Source: Orientallactaga sibirica
Lineage: Eukaryota > Chordata > Mammalia > Rodentia > Dipodidae
Assembly (NCBI GenBank): GCA_036365145.1
Contig: JAEOAD010000015.1
Coordinates: 7,371,501-7,435,500, forward strand
Direction of reading: 5' to 3'
Length of the DNA: 64,000 bases
The notes under the pieces were generated by a model. The model made no database searches. It saw only the letters and a program-made list of their open reading frames with translations, and had not been told where the DNA came from. Below, in pieces: positions 21,341-32,931 of this stretch (positions are counted from its first letter, which is position 1; each line of letters starts with the position of its first letter). A program made the translations under genes and the position numbers.

Positions 21341-21561
21341 GGGGCTGGAGGGATGGCTCAGCAATTAAGGTGCTTGCCTGTGATACCTAAGGACTCAGGT
21401 TCAATTGTTCAGTACCCATGTAAGCCAGATATACAAGGTGGTGCATGCATCTGGAGTTAGTTTGCAGTGGCTAGAGGTGCTGGTGTACCCATTCTATCTT
21501 CCTCTCTCGCTCCCTCTTTCTTTCTCTCTCTCAAATAAATAAATAAATAAAATAATGTTCT
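21341..21561 (+). mobile_element. tRNA-type SINE with 15 bp target duplication
   Basis: Near-consensus head GGGGCTGGAGGGATGGCTCA, body CATGCATCTGGAGTTAGTTT, CT-rich stretch and an (AAAT)n tail. AAAAGATAATTTATG (21327-21341) is repeated with one change at 21562-21576. Confidence 0.94.
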
Positions 21562-21576
21562 AAAAGATCATTTATG

Positions 21577-22969
21577 TGGAGTGGTAAACCCATACATGGT
21601 GATGCAATGATTTGGCTCACCACCCAAGCCAGGGAAGTCCCTTTTCTGAGCAATTTTCCAGAACAATAGATTATTACTTTCACCCCCATGCTTGTTATTC
21701 AAGGATTTGAAGCCCTTTCAAGGAGTTCATTTGTGCCCAGCTCATAGGGGATGGCCAAATGTCCCTTTCCCCAGAGGCTATGACTCTGTTCCTCAGGCAC
21801 TGAGCCACATTCGAGATCTTTCCTGAAGCAATCCCTGGCCACTGAACTCTCCAGCATCCTAGCATCCATCTAACACATCAAATGACAGCCTCATTTGTAG
21901 CTGAATTAGCTCTTCTCTAGTGAAATGATTTATTAGTAGTATACTTCAACATTTTCTTTATTTATAAATTTAAAGATAATCTGTCCAAGACTTCTATTAT
22001 AAAAACTGTGAAAGTAAAGACCATCATGACATGGAAACCTTAGACACTTAGAAAAATACAAAACCAATTATGTCATAAAACAGACTCAAAATTTTATGTA
22101 GAGTCTTCTTATAGCTTTAAGAGCCATGTGCTTGCAGGCAAGGAGGGTGAAAGATTATGATGACACCTAAACCTGAAGCAATTAGCTAGTGATATTTTGG
22201 CTACCATAATTTCTGCTGACATTGCAAATATAAAGAGATGCCTGGGCTTTCAGATCCATGAATTCCAGGGCAATCAGTTCATCTGAGTCAGAAGAGGTAG
22301 GATCTGGCCCTGTTTAGAGGAACCTTGCTTTGGATTCCAGTTCTGTGTTGTTTCTATTTCCTCCCTCAGCACAACATCCCTGCCCTGGCCCAGTCTTCCT
22401 GGATTCCTGTGTGCAAATTCCAGTGCAAGCAGCTACAAAGGTCTGAGCTCAGCATTTGGAAGAGGCCTCGGGTGCTTTAGACAGGATCAACCTGGAGCTC
22501 TCAGAAGGGAGATTTCCATGAAGAAGCAATATAAGTTTTTCAACCTGTAACTCTTTAAAACAATACATTTTCACGAGCCCCCATCCATATTTTTAAATCT
22601 TTTTCTTTTATGTTTGATAGATTTTTCTGTTATTCTGCTTTCTCTGTCTTTTCCATGCCCCACTCTTTAAGCAAACATTTACTTGCTTGATCAAATGAGA
22701 TAATGTCAGTGAAAGTGCTGTGTAAAATGCAGAGGGCTCTGCAAGGCAGAGGGTTACTCATGGTTATTGCACCAGTTCCCTTTTACAGGCTGTAGCAAAG
22801 ACATTAGTTTACAAAACAGTTAACACATAAAATTCGAATGTGGGTTGATTATCAAGGAAAGTGGGAACTCAGGAAAAATGGAAAAAGAACTAGTTTTGAA
22901 GATCACTTTGGCACATTAGAGGTTTGATGAAGTGGGTGATAAGCGTAGCCTTGCATGAGGGTGGAAGAC
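21577..22969. other. Unique non-coding sequence
   Basis: Sequence without recognised repeats and of balanced composition in 22.2-22.6 kb. No open frame above 60 codons is evident here. Confidence 0.45.
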
Positions 22970-23115
22970 TCTATGGTGCAGTGATCAGAGAGCAGCACTG
23001 AGGTACAGTCCTGCACTCCTGCCCAGTGCTTACTAAGTAGAACCTTTGGCTAAGTGTCTTAAATTCATTTGCCTCAAACTCTCATTTGTACAATGAAGGG
23101 GCTTGGCTGAGGTGG
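22970..23115 (+). mobile_element. MIR relic
   Basis: AGACTCTATGGTGCAGTGAT at the head and, further on, AACCTTTGGCTAAGTGTCTT, AAATTCATTTGCCTCAAACT and CTCATTTGTACAATGAAGGG match the MIR order (CCTTGGGCAAGTTACTTAAC; TCTGTGCCTCAGTTTCCTCA; TCTGTAAAATGGGG). Confidence 0.65.
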
Positions 23116-23980
23116 CTCACAAACCTTAATTGAGATACTTATTTTTCCCGTCTGATTTTTCCTTGGAGTTTCATTCAAAGATTCATGGAGAGTGAGTCAC
23201 ACTGCTTCAGTGCAACAGATTACATTTAGAGCTGGAACCCAGGGGAGAGTCATATGGTAAGGTACCTGGTCCTTGTGGTTCAGTTTTCAGTTAAAAAGAC
23301 TGGTGTCTAAATGCTACTTTCCAAAAGCACACTCTGGGCTGGGTATCCACAGCACAGAGGCTTGCATATTCCGTGTGACAACATGAAAGACGGATGAGGT
23401 CAAAGACAAGAACCAGCTGCAATAAACACAGCCAGGCCCAAGCTTCTGCCAGGAGAAAGTTTGGCCTCTCAGGATGCATATATGGCCTCAACCCATAAAA
23501 ACGATCATAGAAATCTAATTTAAGTACTTTTCATGGGTCTGAGCATGTAATGCCTCCTCACATAAAGGGATACCCTAGAGGAGAAAGACCAGGAAGAGAT
23601 ACTTTATTTCTATGAATTGTGTGTCCTCTGCTGAGGAAAGCTGAAGAAGCTATGGGGTTGGTTAAACTTAAATTGTGGTTAGGAATTACATGCATAGATC
23701 AGAACATTAACTTATGATTCAAATTCTCTTGCATCCTGCTATGGTATCTGAAATGGGACTTTGATGGATATGACCACATTCTGACATATTTCATTGTAAG
23801 TCTTTATATGTTCATGTTTAAACTTTATATGTTATGAATGGTGAAGTAGTAAGAAATGACATGTTATTTGGTTTCATGTGTCTTTAAAGTATTAGCTAAC
23901 TTGGTAAGCAGTATGTATATACATCTAAACACAACAAAAGTTAGAAGTAAGAACTCCAATGAAACAGGAATAAGGTTGAA
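23116..23980. other. Unique non-coding sequence
   Basis: No recognised element. The minus-strand frame at 23291-23491 has no family resemblance. Confidence 0.4.
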
Positions 23981-23995
23981 ATTTTATGTATCTTT

Positions 23996-24209
23996 TTATT
24001 TTATTTATTTATTTCACAGAGACAGAGAGAGAGATGGAGAGAGAGAGAGAGTGAGTGAGTGAGTGCGCCAGGGCCTCCAGTCACTGCAAATGAACTCCAG
24101 ATGCATGCACCACCTTATGCATCTGGCTTACATAGTACTGGGGAATGGAACCTGGGTCCTTAGGCTTCACAGGCAAGCACCTTACTTGCTAATCCATCTC
24201 TCTAGCCCA
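23996..24209 (-). mobile_element. tRNA-type SINE, antisense, with target duplication
   Basis: Tail TTATTTTATTTATTTATTTC, GA-rich and GTGA-repeat tract, body GAACTCCAGATGCATGCACC and head ending ATCCATCTCTCTAGCC. Flanks ATTTTATGTATCTTT (23981-23995) and ATTTTACATATCTTT (24210-24224). Confidence 0.93.
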
Positions 24210-24224
24210 ATTTTACATATCTTT

Positions 24225-24719
24225 ATGACAGGTTTGCAAATAGCATTTGACCATTGTAAGGTTGTGTTATTGGCTGAAGATACCATGTCCTATCCAGGCC
24301 CATGTCTGACTGTGACACTGAGGAAGGGCCAATTTTATGGAGGAGGTCTGGCTAAGGCTTGTGCTTTAGAGAGCTTGATTAGCTTGAGCCACCAACAAAC
24401 TGCCCTGAGTCCAAATCAGGACATTGTTAGCTAGCATATTTTTGCAATATTGCATTAAATTTCATCCAAAGACTCTTGAGGACTAGCTATGCCTATGGAG
24501 GGTATTAACAAATGGAAATCATGGCCTTTGTCCTAAGGAATAAATTGGTTGTGAAATTTTGAAGCTACTGCTGATTTAAACACATTTTGCTTGGTTTTAA
24601 TATATAAAATTTATAGCTGAGTAATCATTGGAGAAGGGAGGAAAGAAAGATTGGGGAACAGATAACTAGTAATCTCAAAGCTGCTGCTTAGGGCAGACTG
24701 GAATGCCACTCATTTAATG
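24225..24719. other. Unique non-coding sequence
   Basis: No recognised repeat. The frame reaching in from the SINE to 24434 is accidental. Confidence 0.4.
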
Positions 24720-25530
24720 ATATTAGCATATATTCATTGTACAAAAGAGTGGAGTACATTATGACATGTTCATACATGTAGATAAGGAACTTTGATCATC
24801 TCACTATTGCCCCTTCTGTCCCTCTTCACCACTCTTTCTCGGCCCCTTCCTTTTCCATAATAGTCCCCTTTCTACTAGCCTGTTTATTTTCTAAACCTAG
24901 GTATGAGAGAAAATATGTGACACTTGTCTTTCAGAATCTGGCTTGTTTCACTTGACATTATGTCCTCCAGTTCCATCCTTTTCCCATAATTTTCCAAAAT
25001 CTATGTTGTTCTTCTTTATGCCTGACTATAACTAGTATATTCACATTTTCTTTATTCATTCATCTATCAATGGCACTGTGTTAATTACTTTTCTTATTGC
25101 TATAGCCAAATAAATACCTGACAAAAAGTAACTTAAGGGAAGAAGGGCTTATTTTGGTTTACAGTTTAAGAAGGGAAGGAATGGAGGCAAGAATGTGAGG
25201 CATCTGGTATTGTTACATTTGTGGTCAGGAGGCAAAGAGGGGTGAATGCTGGTGTTTAGCTTGCTTTCTCTTTTTTCCAGTCTTGGACCCCAGCCTATTA
25301 GATATTGCCACCCATATTCAGTGTAATTTTTTTCCAGCCCATTTAAACTTTCTGGATATCTCATAGACACAGCCAAGGGCATGCTTCCATGGTGATTATA
25401 AATCTGGTCAAGTTGACAATGAAGATGATCACCATGGGTACTGAAGCTGATTCTATCGCTTGCCTATGGTGAATAGTATCACTATAAGCATAGATGTACA
25501 GGTAGCTCTGTAGTAGGCTGACCTTGATTC
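24720..25530 (-). mobile_element. L1 3' region, antisense, split by an LTR
   Basis: Plus-strand wording TTCTTTATTCATTCATCTAT, followed after the LTR by GAAGCTGATTCTATCGC and GGTGAATAGTATCACTATAA, follows the antisense end of L1 ORF2/3' region (TTATCCATTCATCTG...GCTGATTCC...GTGAATAGTGC). The two halves at 24720-25076 and 25431-25530 join cleanly when the LTR is removed. Confidence 0.75.
25077..25430 (-). mobile_element. MT-like LTR inserted in L1, antisense
   Basis: Starts TGTGTTAATTACTTTTCTTA and contains AAGTAACTTAAGGGAAGAAG, GGCTTATTTTGGTTTACAG, CCCAGCCTATTAGATATTGC and a CTGGTCAAGTTGACAATGA end. This is the common rodent LTR-like repeat that in sense ends AAAAGTAACTAACACA. Old and diverged. 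Confidence 0.7.
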
Positions 25531-25979
25531 CCTCAGCGATTCTCTCAGCAGTGGTATTGGCTCGTTGTCTGCTGGTTCTATCTTCATAAAATGGAATACT
25601 GAGAATCCAGTGCAGTGGAGGAAACTAAAATGATGTAGGATTACAAATATATTTCAAGAAAAATTGTTTCAAAGTTTAAATGGGATATAAGGAGCAGGGC
25701 TTTTGGGATAGATGGAGCAGGACCATGATAACAGTGCAAGTTTGATCTTCATCCATTGTAGCAAGGCTGTCCTGTTGGTCAAAGTCTCCAGCTAGCACCC
25801 AGGGTTTCACCTTTGATTCCTGTAGTGGCACTGGAAAACATCCACATTAGGAGATAGTATTATATAAAAATCTTTTAATTATATGATTACTTATGTCTAA
25901 ATAGCCTTGGAAATAGAAGAGTAAAGATCATAAGAGTTTTTAGCCTGTGTAGAAGTAAGAGAAACAGAAAATCCAAACA
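25531..25979. other. Unique non-coding sequence
   Basis: Nothing recognised. Confidence 0.4.
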
Positions 25980-26150
25980 TTAGCAAGCACCTACTATGCC
26001 AGGTACTGTGTGTGTGTGTGTGATCTGGTTCAGTCCTTATAATTATGCATGTGGTATGTGTGAGGTATGTATTATTATCCCCCTTTTATAGATTAGTCAT
26101 TAATTAGGGCAGCAGCCAGAGTGGAATGCATGGCTGAACAGGTTGAGAGC
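25980..26150 (-). mobile_element. MIR relic, antisense, with short (TG)n
   Basis: GCACCTACTATGCCAGGTAC, then GTATGTATTATTATCCCCCT and TTATAGATTAGTCATTAATT match antisense MIR (CACTTACTATGTGCCAGGCA; TACTATTATTATCCCCATTT; TACAGATGAGGAAACTGAG). A TG run at about 26008-26022 has expanded inside it. Confidence 0.7.
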
Positions 26151-26279
26151 TGAACTGTCAAACATGATGCCCTGGTTAATTGGTGGGTTGTTGATGGAGA
26201 TGATTTGGCCCATGGGTCTGCTAAGCTATGCATTGACTTTGGCTCTGAAGAAATGCCTGGTGAAAACAAATTTATCTGA

Positions 26280-26760
26280 AATAAACATCACAATATTATG
26301 TTTTAAATCTCATGTATAAAAATTCAAATGTAGATTACACATATAATTTTCCCCTTCGTTTTAGGTCTCTTTGATTTTAAAACTGCTGTAACAATCACAG
26401 TCAATTTTAAAGTGTTGATGATAACAATACCGTCCTGAATTTTTATACAGACTTTTTCTTCCAAGGACCTTGAAGTGCTAAAAATGTTGTCATCCATATA
26501 GGCAAACCTCGAGAATATCTAATTTAGCAAATGTCAGTGATAAATTCTTCTGGTGCCATTCTCCATGTCTTTGAATATATTAGAATGCCCTGGAAATAAG
26601 AATGTTTATTCTACAGCAATTGACTGCTGGTAATGCGGTTAGTTGGTGTAATTCCACTTGTATTTACTGTTTGTCTTTTAAATAGATGCTTGGACTTTTA
26701 AAAAAAAAAAAAAAGTCCTTCATGTGTGCTTTCCTTTTCTAAAGTGGCAGGCATTACCCA
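26280..26760. other. Repeat-free AT-rich block, candidate conserved non-coding element
   Basis: Rich in homeodomain- and TATA-like words, without recognised repeats or frames, flanked by relics on the left only. The texture resembles developmental conserved elements, but conservation cannot be measured here. Confidence 0.25.
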
Positions 26761-28620
26761 CGATCTAATGCCTCCTCCAGGTGGTTTAAGGGACTGGTGG
26801 GTAGTGGTCCTCCCTAACTTTGTCCTTGGTACTGCTGAGCCCCTTTCATGAACACAACTGGAAGAATTCGAGCAAAGTTTGGAATTTTAAAAGTCCCCAA
26901 ACCACAGAGAAAGTTCTCATGTACATCAAAAGCAGTGGAAACTTTGAGTAAGGAATGCCTTGGGCAGGGAATAGTGAGCTTCCCTTGTTCTGTTAAGTCC
27001 CTTCACCCATTCAGTGAACAGCCTCACCAGAAACTCCTGGGAGATGACCAAGGATGGCTCACGTTTGTACAGATTATGAACTCATTCCATTTCATTGAAT
27101 GTTTGTGAGCGTTTCCATCTTTGCTCTTTATTTCAATTTTCAAAGACTTAATTAGCTAAAACTAAACTGTCCACAATAGCAGCATTATGTTTAAGAGTCA
27201 ATTAAATTCCAGGCAGTGTCATTACATGGACTAATGCAGATGGCAGCATCTAAGGGAGATGGAGAGTGAGTACGAGGCAGTCAGGACCCTAAGTATATTC
27301 CCAGGGCTTGGCCTCATGGGCCTGACTCAATGCCCTTTCTCCCTAGTTACCATTGTCAAGGTTCCTCATATCACAGACCTAAAACTTCCCCCAATTCTTT
27401 AAGTTCCAACACAGATCACTTTGTTCCCTTAAACAATCTCATATTTTCAGCTCATTGCCAGCCCTCTGTTGATGACCAGAACCCCAATTAAGCTTTAGCA
27501 ATATCTGCTCCTCTGTGTGTCTGAGGGGAGGTCCATGATGCCTGAGCCCAGACAGGGTGTGAAGTCAGCCATGTGTGGGTGGCATGTGAGGGCTGGGCTT
27601 AAATGGAAAGGTCTTTGGAACATGAGGAGAGAAGTGAGCTCAACCAAGAACCTAGCCATACCTTGCTGGCTTCTTCAGGGGGTTTATAGGCTCCTGACAT
27701 GGAAAATGATGCTTCATGTGATTTATTGGTTAGGATTCCAATCTGAGGCCAAGTGACATTATCATACCCAACTGATAACTCTTGTTAGCCCTATGTCCAT
27801 CATTCCTAGAGAGAGAGGACTCTCTAGTATTGTTTAGTGGCCTTTGATTCACAGTGTCTTTCAGGCAGAGCTTAGACTATTATTAATTTCATGGCTAAAA
27901 GGCATAAAGGGGTAGGGACTGAGTCCTATAACATTCCGGACAATTAAGTTATATGATTTACTGGGGACCCTTTGGGTGTTTAGGATTAGCTAGAGATACA
28001 GGTGTGAACCTGGGCCATCCTGTGACTGGTCAGATGGTCATCTGACCCAAAGGCACCCTTAGTGACAGTCCATAGCATGTAAGCATTTCTCTGCTTTAAC
28101 CTGACCCTTATCTCCCGTACTGGCTGAATGCAGGTTTATAGTGTTCCATCATATGGGGGAAGAAATAGAAAAGGGGTTATAATCAGGGTCCTGAGTGGTT
28201 GACAGACTTAGAAGCAGCTGTGTGCTTACTCCTGTGTCCCTTTAGCTCTCCTTCCAAGGGGCCTTGCACCCTGGCATCATTGTGCTGTGTGTAGTGTCAC
28301 CTCCTCCTCAAATTCAGGGCAGATACTGGTCTTTCAGTGACACTGGCCCTAAAAAGGGCTGTGAGTCCCTTGGAGCCTAGCTGACTTGAGGCTAGTGAAT
28401 GTTAAAAGTCATACATGCAACAGAGGGGCCACTCTGCTGTCCTGCGAGCTCATCAAACCAGCCTCTAGCGTAACAGCAGCATGTGGACTTTTCTCTCCAG
28501 AGGAACCCGTGCCCCTTAGGCATTCACGCTGTTATGCCCTGAATTCCAACTACGCATGGGGCATGCACGTCACTGGAGTCATTTTCCAAATGAACAAATT
28601 GTGTTTTCTTCTTCGTTGAG
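26761..28620. other. Unique non-coding sequence
   Basis: Nearly 1.9 kb free of recognised repeats. Frames at 26848-27108, 27517-27756 and 28386-28619 have no domain and no convincing splice context. Confidence 0.45.
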
Positions 28621-28659
28621 TCTGATATTTGAGCCAATCTGTGCAGCAATTTCCTCCTC

Positions 28660-28745
28660 TTTGTTTTGGTGACCCTGAACGCTCTCTCAGCCCCACCGTA
28701 ATTACGGCCTCTCCTGCCACTGGGAGCGTGGCGCGTTCAACCACA
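28660..28745. promoter_or_regulatory. CpG-retaining palindrome CCGTAATTACGG, candidate regulatory site
   Basis: A perfect 12 bp palindrome at 28696-28707 places TAATTA between two CpGs. Four further CpGs lie within about 35 bases on either side (AACGCT, GAGCGTGGCGCGTT). In a CpG-depleted, methylation-decayed genome this suggests constraint. TAATTA is the classical homeodomain dimer-compatible core. Function is inferred only. Confidence 0.3.
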
Positions 28746-29284
28746 GGAATGATTTAGTTGCACAGAAGAGAAAAAGGGCTCGATTCTCTCTTTCAGATGC
28801 CGTTTATTTACAAAGTTTGCCTTTCAGTATTGAAGCAGAGAGAATTTCCTTGTGTTGTAGGAGGAACTGGCCTGTGCAGCACTCACATGCATGGCTCGCA
28901 CCCGAGTGACACCCTTAGGACACTCTGCTCACTTTCTCCTCTGTTCCCTCTTCCAAAGAGAACAGAGTCACTTCTAAGAGCTGTGGGGACAGCAGCATTT
29001 CATGGATATGCTCACTCCAGGTGTGACATCCATTGTCATTTCTCTTTACCCTGTGAACCAACATTGTGTATGTCCTTGGCCTATAAAGGAAACAAAAGGA
29101 ATTGTCATCTTAAAAATGGGCTTTTCCTGGCAAAGAATGTGGCCAGGTATGAAAGGTCCAGGACTGGCTGAACTTACCCAGCCTGTTTATCTCACCTTCT
29201 ATCCCCAGCAACTGCCTGTTTAGTACTTAAGGGGTCTTCCCACACAGTTATCAAGCACTTTGACTATTAGTAGTCATTAGGGTT
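28746..29284. other. Unique non-coding sequence
   Basis: Contains the longest repeat-free open frame of the window (28758-29171, 137 codons), which I do not accept as a gene: no known domain, no Kozak-like start and no splice or poly(A) context. Confidence 0.45.
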
Positions 29285-29872
29285 TAATTATGCTCCTCCC
29301 AAAATTTCTATCTTTAAAGTTTTAACCCTCAGGATCTCAGAACAAGACAATTTTTAGAGATAGAGAGATAATTAACATAAAATGTGGTCACATTGGTGGG
29401 CCCTAGTCTAACATGACTGGTGTTCTTCTAAGAAGAGATTAGGACAGAAAAAAAAGACTGTATGAAGATGCAGCGAAAAGATGGACATGGGAATGGAGAG
29501 ATGGCTCAGTGGTTAAGGAACTTGCCTGCAAAGTCTAACAACCTGGGTTCTCATACCCAGTACCCAGGTCAGCCAGGTGCACCAAGTGGCACATGCATCT
29601 GGAGTTTGTTTGCAGTGGCTGGAGACCCTGGAACACCCATTCTCTCTCTGTCTTTCTTCTCTCTTCATGCAAATAAATAAAATATTTAAAAAAGAAAAGA
29701 TAGACATGTACCAGCCATGAAGGGAGAACTTAACATGCAATTAAACCCACTAGCCCCTTGTTTTTAGCCTTTTCAGACTCCAGAATTGTGAGTAAATAAA
29801 TTTTGATTGGTGAGGCCACCCAGTATAGAGTACTTAGTCATGGGAGCCCTCGAAGACTAGTGCAGTGTCTCT
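29285..29872 (+). mobile_element. MLT1-like LTR, split by a SINE
   Basis: Left half: AATTATGCTCCTCCCAAAAT, TTTAACCCTCAGGATCTCAG, GAAGATGCAGCG. Right half: GACTCCAGAATTGTGAGTAA, ATAAATTTTGATTGG and AGGCCACCCAGTATAGAGTA, then TGGGAGCCCTCGAAGACTA. The order fits MLT1 (GTGTCCCCCCAAAATTC; CCTCCAGAACTGTGAGAAAT; AAGCCACCCAGTCTATGGTA). A tRNA-type SINE sits at 29490-29694. Confidence 0.82.
29490..29694 (+). mobile_element. tRNA-type SINE with 14 bp target duplication
   Basis: Head GGAATGGAGAGATGGCTCAG, body CATCTGGAGTTTGTTTGCAG, CT-rich stretch and AAATAAATAAAATATTT tail. AAAAGATGGACATG (29476-29489) recurs as AAAAGATAGACATG (29695-29708). It is close to the family consensus and clearly younger than the MLT1 it entered. 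Confidence 0.95.
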
Positions 29873-32800
29873 TCCAGTTTTGGGAGCCCATTGATGTGCA
29901 GAGATTTCTGAAGTGGCTCAAGGCCTAGTATGGACTCAGTGATGCAGAAATACAGTAGGCAAGTGGGCAGGTGGATCATGGGCAGACTGATGGGAGCCTT
30001 CACACAGACCCCAGCAGGGGAATGTGGCTAGTAATATGTGGTTAGACTCGGCAACATGAGGGACAGGAGAACATACATGAAGTTTGCCCAGGTTTTTCTA
30101 CAGACAATCTTGTGACATGAAGCAAAATAGATTACAATTGTATGACCCTAGTTTACACATTGTGCATGTGATCTGGGCATGAGGGCTATGTGAATTGGTT
30201 CATGTTTCTGACATTAATCATCAGTGTTTATTACAAAAAGTCTTTAGCTTTGAATGGGTCTGACTAGCAGGGCACAAAGAAGAGTAAGAAACAAAGGTCC
30301 ACCTTTAGATTGTAAAGGCCTGCTCCTGCCCTTGTGGGTGCCCAGTCTTGGAAGAAGAGACTCGGGACAGGCCATGAGCAGGTTTTGGACATGTGAGTGG
30401 CCTCATCAGTGGCTCAGACCATGGCTGCTGCTCCAGGAGGTCAGAGCTGAGCAAGATCAATGTGGGCTACAGCAGTTCATTTAAGTAGCAATTAGTTATA
30501 ATTAATCAATTATGTAATTGAGTAGCACTTAATTATTTACTGCCTTGTTCGGTTTTCCAACTACTCACAAGTGTCAGCGTTGTTTCCCCACCAGAGCTGA
30601 AGCTCCCTGAGAACAGGGGGAACACTCATTTGCTGGTGTCAGATGGGGCCAAGGTCTGGCTCTCACATCGAAGGGCAGTGACAGGGAAATGGAGGCTGTG
30701 GGAATAGTTACATAGAGGTCAAAGCAGCATGATTCTGCCAAGAAGAGGTTGTGTCAGCATAGGAGTCAATACAGAACAGCATGGTACCAGTGCAGCATAG
30801 AGGAATGGCACAGGGAAGAAGGCCCCCTTGGGGATATTTGTGACATCTTTATACAGTGTGAAGGTTATAGTCTAGGGATCCACCTGGGATGGAGATGTGG
30901 GCCTCACTGATGCTTCCTGAAGAGCTTCAGGCTGACTCTTGAACTTAACTCCAGAAGGTCTACTCTGAGACTGAACAGGGCTGTGGAATGTCTTGTGAAC
31001 TCGGAGGACAGTTAGCTCAGCCTCAGGGGCTGCTGAGGCTTTGATGGGGCTGTTTCCTGGGAACAAGAGTTGTCTCACTGACACCAGTTAGGAAATCAAG
31101 AATAATGGAATGACAAACTTGGTGAAAATCAGTGTACAGTATCTCAGGATTTCAGACTTATGGGAAGAAGAGCACCACTAAGCCCAAACCATATGGTGGC
31201 CAAATGAATCTAGAATTCCTTAGAGGACAGACTCCCCCAGTTAATGCTTAATGGAATCTTGAGCTTTGGTGGGCAGGGGTGGGAAGATCCAAGCAGGGCA
31301 ACCTCTTCAATTCCAGGCTTCCATGCTGGCTCAGGTCTGGCTCATTTACAGAGAACTATGGTGCCTTCTCTCTCTCCATGAGGTCAGTGATGTTATTACC
31401 TGTGCTCACAAATGGGGCAGAACACCCCGAGACTTGCAGACTGATTGCTTTCATTAACTTTAATTGGATTCTTTCGCACTTGGAAAGAGAAGTGTAACCA
31501 GGGTTTAATTGGAAGAGCATCTCAGACCCAGGGTGACACAGGATTGTAAACATTAAAAGTGCTACAGCTGTGTTGGTAGAAAATGTCAAAGTCACTTTCG
31601 GTGTTTGCAAGAATAGACTCACAGGTTTGATGTTAGTTAGAAGTTTTGGGTGTGTCAAATTTGGGGATTATTTTTGTGCCTGTTTAGATGAAAAGCAATG
31701 TGAAACCAGATGTTTCCAACTGAAATTAGAGATCAAACATGTCTAAACTCTAGTGTGTGCCAAAAGAAATCTACAGAAGCCAGGGATACCTACATTCTCT
31801 GAGCTGGTCTGAAGCAGCATGGGAGACCTTTACAGTTGGATCTCACTTTGCTAACCCATTTCTCTGCTCTATGGTGTTATAACTTATCATGTCTTCTGCC
31901 TGGTATGTGTATCTCATTTTTCCGCATGTCAGACTCCCACTCAGCCTTTAGGATTTGACTTTTAAAGTTCCTGCTGTGAAGAGCTGGCTGGCAGATCTGG
32001 AAGATTGGTTGCTCTATGCTTTGTGCTCCCACAGAACTTGGCCCATATGAGTCCTGAAGCCACCCAGGTTGATCAGGGAAGGAAGCAAAACAAGGCTCAT
32101 AGGTTCAGAATTCCAAATAGCAGTTATAGTACCATTATCTGTGGGCATAGATGAGCATCTCGGGGATTAAAATTATTAAATAATGTATTTGGTGAACACA
32201 TGAAGGAGTCGAGTGAGGAATACAGGATTTGCTCATGTCTTAATCAGGAGTTTGTCACTTAGTGTTGCCTGACATTTTTACAATGGTGGGTGCTGCTGTG
32301 ACCTGCCCTGAGAGAGTCTGCAGAACCCCAAGAGTGAGTTGTTGCCTTCATGACTGCCTTAACTGCTTTTCCTTCATTCTCAGCCCTGGTCACCATGCCT
32401 GGCATTACACAAGGTCATCCGGGCAATATCTTCCTGCCATATACTCTGTCTGCTATTCTGTTTTGCTTTCTGGACATTCTTCTCAGCATTTGTGCCTAGA
32501 TTTCTTCTTTTCTTGGGTGGCAACACCTGACCCCTCCTGGGGTGGGGGGCATTGGCTTCAGTTTCAGACAGAAGTATTAATTGTGGAATCATCAAGCCAC
32601 GAGAGGTGATCTCATGAATTATCTAGCTCTTGCTTCCAGGGCAGGAGGTTCTTTCTGTCCTTCCTACACATACTGAATTCAATTTTGGGACAAATGTGTC
32701 AGGCAAATTTCCCCACTTAGCCCTCTAGGAGCCCTCTCTCCTCTCTTTGCCTTTGGAGTCTTCTATGTTGAATCTTGGCCAATTGGCTTTCTGGAAGAGG

Positions 32801-32931
32801 CCTTCATGCTAGTCTTCTTGAGATGTGCTGAGAGCTCCTTCGGGGGTCAGTGCAAAAGTGCACACACAGGTCACAGCAAGGACCTGGTTTCATCTATAGA
32901 TTATTCTTTGATTTCAAAAATTGTCTCTTCA
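29873..32931. other. Long repeat-poor non-coding block
   Basis: About 3 kb with no repeat I recognise, one of the longest such blocks in the window. It contains the homeodomain-core cluster at 30489-30538 and an AT-rich block at 31440-31690 with ATTAACTTTAATTGG. Frames at 30254-30484, 30872-31084 and 32262-32609 lack support. Confidence 0.45.
30489..30538. promoter_or_regulatory. Cluster of eight TAAT/ATTA cores
   Basis: Within 45 bases (30491-30535) there are eight TAAT or ATTA matches, some overlapping as TAATTAAT. Homeodomain proteins bind such cores. The flanks are of ordinary composition, so this is a local island rather than part of a long AT tract. Candidate enhancer element only. Confidence 0.25.

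Noticed and set aside
28758..29171. 137-codon plus-strand open frame, the longest outside repeats
   Set aside because: No recognisable domain, weak start context, no splice signals of note and a second frame open over the same bases. Length is within chance for 64 kb.
32262..32609. 115-codon plus-strand frame
   Set aside because: No domain, Cys/Ser-rich chance composition, open opposite-strand frame over the same bases.
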